DNA of 64,000 nt from CAYRGQ01 sp964423925 (GTDB lineage: Bacteria > Bacteroidota > Bacteroidia > Sphingobacteriales > Sphingobacteriaceae). The notes under the pieces were generated by a model, which did no database searches, was not told the origin of the DNA, and saw only the letters and a program-made list of their open reading frames with translations. Each line of letters starts with the position of its first letter. The first letter of the stretch is position 1. The translations under genes and the position numbers were made by a program. This document shows, in pieces, positions 59,981 through 64,000 of the stretch. The DNA lies in the NCBI GenBank assembly GCA_964423925.1, contig CAYRGQ010000003.1, positions 1 to 64,000 of the forward strand, read 5' to 3'.

Positions 59981-60168
59981 ATCAACTATATTCTACGTTA
60001 TTTATAAATTATTTAGATAATTGATTGGATATAAGATGATTAATTTTACATCCAGCGCTTTACGGGGCGATGACCACTCTATATCCGTTGTTTTACGTTG
60101 TAATGAAGATTAATAAACAAAATAGTGCGTACTTTGTATCAAATACTAACAAACAAACTAAACACAGG

Positions 60169-61314
60169 ATGAAGATAGGTATCGTTTGCTACCCGACATT
60201 CGGCGGGAGTGGAGTGGTTGCTACGGAGCTCGGCAAGGCATTGGCGGCCCATGGGCATCAAATCCATTTTATTACGTATAGCCAGCCGGCACGGCTCGAC
60301 TTCTTTTCCGAAAACCTGTACTACCACGAGGTGAGCATCTCGAAATACCCTCTTTTCGATTTTCCGCCTTATGAGCTGGCTTTGGCGAGCAAGCTTGTGG
60401 ACGTCGTCCGTTTTGAAAAACTGGACGTCCTGCATGTGCATTACGCCATTCCGCATGCCTCTGCCGCCTTTATGGCCAAGCAAATCCTCGCCACCTACGG
60501 TATCCATATTCCTGTAGTAACGACCCTACACGGCACCGACATCACCTTGGTGGGCAAGGATAAGAGCTACAGCCCCGTCGTGACGTTCTCCATCAACCAA
60601 TCGGATGGGGTGACGGCGGTGTCCCAGAACTTGAAGGAAGAGACGTTGAGCCACTTTGACATCACGCGCGACATTCACGTCATTCCCAACTTTGTCGACC
60701 TGCAACGTTTTAGCCTCAAGCCGCGCCAGCATTTCAAACAAGCGATAGCGCCGGGGGATGAGCGCGTACTCGTCCATACCTCTAACTTTCGGAAAGTAAA
60801 GCGCACGGACGATGTTATTCGCATTTTTAAAAAAGTGCAGGAGGCCATTCCGTCCAAGCTGCTCATGGTGGGCGACGGACCGGAGCGTGCCAACGCTGAG
60901 CAGCTTTCTCGAGACTTGGGCATCTCCAATGACGTACGCTTCCTAGGGAAACAGGAAGCCATTGAGGAAATTCTTTCCGTTTCCGACTTATTCCTGATCC
61001 CATCCGGATCAGAAAGCTTTGGTTTGGCTGCGCTTGAAGCCATGGCCTGCAAAGTAGCGGTCATTTCGTCCAATACCGGAGGCCTACCCGAACTCAACAT
61101 CGATGGCGTCACTGGCTTTCTGGGCGATGTGGGCGACGTGGACACCATGGCGAACAAAACCATTCATATCCTGGAAGACAGCGATCGCTTAAAACGGTTT
61201 AAGGAAGCTGCGCTTAATCGGGCCCGCGACTTTGAAATCAGCACAATCGTACCCATGTACGAGCAGTACTATGAGGAAGTAATTGCTGGCGTCCGTAAAC
61301 GACAGGGTGCTTAG
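60169..61314 (+). CDS. bshA: N-acetyl-alpha-D-glucosaminyl L-malate synthase BshA
   Basis: BshA joins UDP-GlcNAc and L-malate, the first step of bacillithiol synthesis, the low-molecular-weight thiol of many Bacteroidota and Firmicutes. The 381-aa GT-B family 4 enzyme has MKIGIVCYPTFGGSGVVATELG at the start, HVHYAIPHASAA, VVTTLHGTDITLVG, and the sugar-nucleotide motif GSESFGLAALEAMAC near the C-terminus. I chose ATG 60169 as the start; the frame upstream lacks similarity. bshB and bshC are elsewhere. upp follows 81 bases later. Confidence 0.94.
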   Translation: MKIGIVCYPTFGGSGVVATELGKALAAHGHQIHFITYSQPARLDFFSENLYYHEVSISKYPLFDFPPYELALASKLVDVVRFEKLDVLHVHYAIPHASAAFMAKQILATYGIHIPVVTTLHGTDITLVGKDKSYSPVVTFSINQSDGVTAVSQNLKEETLSHFDITRDIHVIPNFVDLQRFSLKPRQHFKQAIAPGDERVLVHTSNFRKVKRTDDVIRIFKKVQEAIPSKLLMVGDGPERANAEQLSRDLGISNDVRFLGKQEAIEEILSVSDLFLIPSGSESFGLAALEAMACKVAVISSNTGGLPELNIDGVTGFLGDVGDVDTMANKTIHILEDSDRLKRFKEAALNRARDFEISTIVPMYEQYYEEVIAGVRKRQGA

Positions 61315-61395
61315 CGCGCGTCGTAGGAATAAAGAGTCCAAGCTACTGTCCGAACAAGCGGTTTTTGTTGCATATTAATACCTTATCATTACGTT

Positions 61396-62040
61396 ATGCT
61401 TCACGTCCTTGCCTCTCAGAACAGTATCGTCAATCATTTCATTGCCGAACTTCGCCACGCTGTCATCCAACAAGACCGCATGCGTTTTCGCAAAAACCTC
61501 GAACGAATAGGGGAGGTATTTGCCTATGAAATCAGCAAGACGTTGGAATATGAACCGACAGAAATTGAAACGCCGCTCGGCATCGCCGAGACCGCCATGT
61601 TGGCTAATCATCCGGTGCTTGCGACGATTATTCGCGCCGGTATAGCCATGCACCATGGCATGCTGAACTATTTCGACCAATCGGACAGCACTTTCATCGC
61701 CGCATACCGCAAAACCAAGAAGAGCGGCGCACTGGAGATACACAAGGAATACGTCAGTACTTCAGACCTGACCGGGCGGGTGGTCATCGTGGCCGACCCG
61801 ATGCTGGCGACCGGAAAAAGTATGGTGCTGGCCTGCAAAGATTTGCTGGACAAGTATAAAATCAAACAGCTCCATATCGTCGTTGCCATCGCCAGCGAGG
61901 AGGGGATAGCCCACGTTCGAGCCTTCCTGCCCCAGGCTAGGCTGTGGGTGGGCGAGGTCGATGCCGAGTTGACCAGCAAGGCCTACATCGTCCCGGGTTT
62001 GGGCGATGCAGGCGATCTGGCTTACGGTTTAAAGGAATAG
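61396..62040 (+). CDS. upp: Uracil phosphoribosyltransferase
   Basis: Upp salvages uracil with PRPP to UMP. The 214-aa protein has TIIRAGIAMHHGML, the PRPP loop VVIVADPMLATGKSM and a C-terminal uracil-binding segment around KAYIVPGLGDAGDLAYG. It is cytosolic. It lies on the same strand as bshA, with an 81-base gap; it converges on the esterase gene with a 10-base gap. Confidence 0.94.
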   Translation: MLHVLASQNSIVNHFIAELRHAVIQQDRMRFRKNLERIGEVFAYEISKTLEYEPTEIETPLGIAETAMLANHPVLATIIRAGIAMHHGMLNYFDQSDSTFIAAYRKTKKSGALEIHKEYVSTSDLTGRVVIVADPMLATGKSMVLACKDLLDKYKIKQLHIVVAIASEEGIAHVRAFLPQARLWVGEVDAELTSKAYIVPGLGDAGDLAYGLKE

Positions 62041-62050
62041 CTCGGTCGGT

Positions 62051-63457
62051 TTACAAGTCGTTCCAGTTATCCGTGCGGAATGGCGACACCGGTAACCCTT
62101 GTTTATTGAACAGGTTGGGCATAGCCGTTTCCGTGAAGCCGAAGCGAACGGCTACAGGATTCTTCACCTGGGCTGAAGAAACCTCGAGCGTATTCCCTTT
62201 GATTCGGCCCGTAGCAGGATGAAAAACCCGGTCGGCGCCGGCGATGTAAAGCTCCGTTATCTCGTTTCCGTTTACTTCTAGTCCTCCATCGAGGTGTTTG
62301 AACCGCACGGTCACGGTATTTCCTTCGATTTCATGGCCCGCATACTGGGGCGAGATATAATCGCGATCTCTCCGGTGGCGATAATAATCGTTCAGCGCAA
62401 TTTTCGACAGGCGGTTGGCAACGGCGCGCTTTTGGATTGGGTGAATATCGTTAATGTCATCCACTAAGTCGGTAATCACCACCATCTCTGAATTGGGGAG
62501 GAGTTTGGCGGTTTTCTCCTGCTGCTCCCTCAAGTAGGAAGCGAGTGGAATCTGGTTGTTGTACGCGAAGGGCGCAATCTGCACAAAATAGAACGGGAAC
62601 TCGTTGTCCCACGCCATCCGCCAAGAATTGACCATCGTCCGCATAAGTTTATCGTAGGTGGGCCAAGTACCAATATTGCTCTCTCCTTGGTACCAGAACG
62701 CCCCCGATATGGCAAACGGCGTCAACGGGTAAATCATACTGTTCCACAAATGACCCGCTTGATGGGGCCTATATCCATTTGCTCCCTGCTTCAGCGCAGC
62801 CTGGTAGAGCGCGGGGTCGTGGAGAATCATGTGCTCCGGCGTCCACACTTCGGCAGGCGTTCCACCCCATGATGCGTTAATAACGCCGATAGGAACGCCC
62901 AGTTCCGCGCGAAAGTCCTTCGCTATGAAATAACCAATGGCCGAAAACGGCTTGAGCGATTCGGCACTTAGCGTCTGCCATGTATTGGGTATGTCGTCCT
63001 GCGGATATTCGGCCACGTTTCGGCTTACCTGAAGCAAACGGATATTCGGATCATTCGCCTGGGACAGTTCGTCGAGGATCTCAGGTAAATTTTGGTTGCC
63101 GCCCCATTCCATATTGGACTGCCCAGATACAAGCCAAACATCCCCCAATAGAATATTTTTTAGCCTGATTTCTTCTCCCCCGGCGCTTATCGTCATCTCA
63201 TAAGGACCACCCGCCTCACCAGTAGGCAGCTGTACAATCCACCGCCCTCCGCCGTCAGCTTGCGTTCTGACGGTATCCTCCAACCAGGATGCTGTTACCG
63301 AAATCGTGGACGACGCCCAACCCCAGCCCCAAATATTGGCCGCGGTATTACGCTGTAGGACCATATTGTCCGACAAGACGTTTGGTATTCGTAATTGTGC
63401 ATGACAAAACGCGTGTACGGCTAGTACCGACACGAACAAGAGCAAGTGTTTTTTCAT
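62051..63457 (-). CDS. Sialate O-acetylesterase-like SGNH hydrolase
   Basis: The 468-aa protein has a signal peptide (about 1-21). The SGNH-type esterase domain carries the nucleophile motif VSGQSNMEWGG, the oxyanion segment GYFIAKDF...GVINASWGGTPAEVW and the C-terminal catalytic ITDLVDDINDIHPIQKR with Asp and His. Family members remove O-acetyl groups from sialic acid or xylan. The substrate here is unknown. It is exported and may act at the cell surface. It diverges from mutY. Confidence 0.9.
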   Translation of the reverse strand: MKKHLLLFVSVLAVHAFCHAQLRIPNVLSDNMVLQRNTAANIWGWGWASSTISVTASWLEDTVRTQADGGGRWIVQLPTGEAGGPYEMTISAGGEEIRLKNILLGDVWLVSGQSNMEWGGNQNLPEILDELSQANDPNIRLLQVSRNVAEYPQDDIPNTWQTLSAESLKPFSAIGYFIAKDFRAELGVPIGVINASWGGTPAEVWTPEHMILHDPALYQAALKQGANGYRPHQAGHLWNSMIYPLTPFAISGAFWYQGESNIGTWPTYDKLMRTMVNSWRMAWDNEFPFYFVQIAPFAYNNQIPLASYLREQQEKTAKLLPNSEMVVITDLVDDINDIHPIQKRAVANRLSKIALNDYYRHRRDRDYISPQYAGHEIEGNTVTVRFKHLDGGLEVNGNEITELYIAGADRVFHPATGRIKGNTLEVSSAQVKNPVAVRFGFTETAMPNLFNKQGLPVSPFRTDNWNDL

Positions 63458-63496
63458 AAATGTTCTGTTTGTGGATGGTTTTGGTTTTGTTGGCTA

Positions 63497-63504
63497 CAAA
63501 CATA
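63497..63504 (-). promoter_or_regulatory. -7 box of the esterase gene
   Basis: TATGTTTG on the minus strand matches TAnnTTTG and lies 39 bases upstream of the ATG at 63457. No well-placed -33 TTG is visible. Confidence 0.35.
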
Positions 63505-63575
63505 TTGAAAAAGAAAGACGTTTATCAGCCGGAGCATAATATTTTTTGAAACGAAACCAAGCGGTGTTGGCGGGT

Positions 63576-63605
63576 TTTGTTTCTTCAAAATAATGCTGAT
63601 TTTTG
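63576..63605 (+). promoter_or_regulatory. Promoter of mutY
   Basis: TTTG (63576-63579) and GATTTTTG (63598-63605, one mismatch) are separated by 18 bases. The box ends four bases before the mutY ATG, so the transcript would be near-leaderless. Confidence 0.45.
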
Positions 63606-63609
63606 CGTG

Positions 63610-64000
63610 ATGTCGTTTTCTGAAGAAATCGTCCGCTGGTATGAAGCCCACAAGCGTGACCTTCCTTGGCGCCAAACCCGAGATCCATATGTGATTTGGC
63701 TTTCCGAAATCATCTTGCAGCAAACTCGCGTGGCCCAGGGTTTACCGTATTTCGAGCGATTTCTCGCTCACTACCCCACGGTGCGCGCTTTTGCCTCGGC
63801 ACCGGAGGGCGAGATCCTGCGCCATTGGCAAGGCTTAGGGTATTACTCACGCGCACGCAACATGCACAAAGCCGCCCAGCGCGTGGTAACTCACATGGAT
63901 GGCGTTTTCCCCACTTCGTACGAACAATTGATTCGACTCCCAGGCATCGGCGAATATACCGCCGCCGCCATTTCGTCCTTTGCTGCCGGCGAAGCACGTG
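63610..64000 (+). CDS. mutY: A/G-specific adenine glycosylase, 5' part
   Basis: Only the first 130 codons are in the window; the gene runs off the right edge. The visible part is the N-terminal helix-hairpin-helix domain of MutY, which removes adenine mispaired with 8-oxoguanine. DLPWRQTRDPYVIWLSEIILQQTRV is diagnostic and contains the catalytic Glu (SEIILQQT). GLGYYSRARNM and LPGIGEYTAAAIS, the helix-hairpin-helix, follow. The Asp catalytic residue, [4Fe-4S] cluster and C-terminal NUDIX-like domain lie beyond the edge. It diverges from the esterase gene. Confidence 0.92.
   Translation, partial: MSFSEEIVRWYEAHKRDLPWRQTRDPYVIWLSEIILQQTRVAQGLPYFERFLAHYPTVRAFASAPEGEILRHWQGLGYYSRARNMHKAAQRVVTHMDGVFPTSYEQLIRLPGIGEYTAAAISSFAAGEAR

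Noticed and set aside
60070..60168. Upstream extension of bshA
   Set aside because: The 33 extra residues are Asn/Lys-rich and unlike BshA, which begins with the MKIGIVCYPT motif at 60169.

Overview
The window reads as about 64 kb of chromosome from a Bacteroidota bacterium, most likely a moderately GC-rich member of the Sphingobacteriaceae. The family is inferred from gene content; no rRNA is present to confirm it. Three things support the phylum. Many genes are preceded by the Bacteroidota -7 promoter box (TAnnTTTG) rather than a Shine-Dalgarno site. The metabolic markers fit: futalosine-type menaquinone synthesis (mqnD), bacillithiol synthesis (bshA), and a tyrosine ammonia-lyase of the flexirubin-pigment type. 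Several small families typical of the phylum occur, including DUF983, DUF6132, PadR/PspC pairs, WG-repeat proteins and M56/BlaI pairs with TonB-like C-termini. I see no phage, integrase, insertion sequence, CRISPR array or rRNA operon.

Layout. 0.3-5.6 kb: dgt with a conserved partner, a frameshifted small gene, tRNA-Thr(CGU), and a surE / small membrane protein / mqnD operon. 5.6-11.5 kb: CsbD-like protein, a tandem DUF1080 lipoprotein, an alkylation-repair pair (alkyltransferase-like protein and tag), hpt, and an AsmA-like/GT51 peptidoglycan glycosyltransferase. 11.6-17.2 kb: mrp, tatC, rpiB, an M28 peptidase, ruvX and ybeY. 17.5-24.8 kb: PadR and PspC, then leftward operons for a coiled-coil zinc-ribbon protein with a Nif3-like protein, and for an RsmI-like methylase, a flavin monooxygenase and an ElaA acetyltransferase. 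25-34.8 kb: a thioredoxin operon behind a structured leader, an AraC regulator, a P1 peptidase, a class IV aminotransferase, a thioredoxin-reductase-like flavoprotein, a second frameshifted gene, rsmA, a 2-hydroxyacid dehydrogenase and a UbiA-like membrane protein. 35-41.3 kb: acs, a probable 65-nt small RNA, and a leftward surface-polysaccharide block (pyruvyl transferase, methyltransferase, GT2). 41.5-44 kb: dnaN, a DedA protein and a CAP-domain protein.

44-52 kb is the most distinctive block. A leftward CoA-ligase / C45 acyltransferase / flavin halogenase-like operon lies head-to-head with a tyrosine ammonia-lyase, followed by a WG-repeat protein and fabG. It resembles the starter-unit and tailoring half of a flexirubin or aryl-polyene pathway, but the ketosynthases and carrier protein are not here. 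52-64 kb: map, a GyrI-like protein, a YkuK-like protein, a MoxR/VWA pair, tpx, ruvC, an M56/BlaI pair, bshA, upp, a sialate O-acetylesterase, and the 5' part of mutY running off the right edge.

Most of the region is ordinary housekeeping. The items that most deserve follow-up are the small RNA downstream of acs, the incomplete pigment-like cluster, the structured leader of the thioredoxin operon, a group of genes whose -7 box lies only 3-8 bases before the start codon, and two genes each broken by one missing base in a homopolymer.
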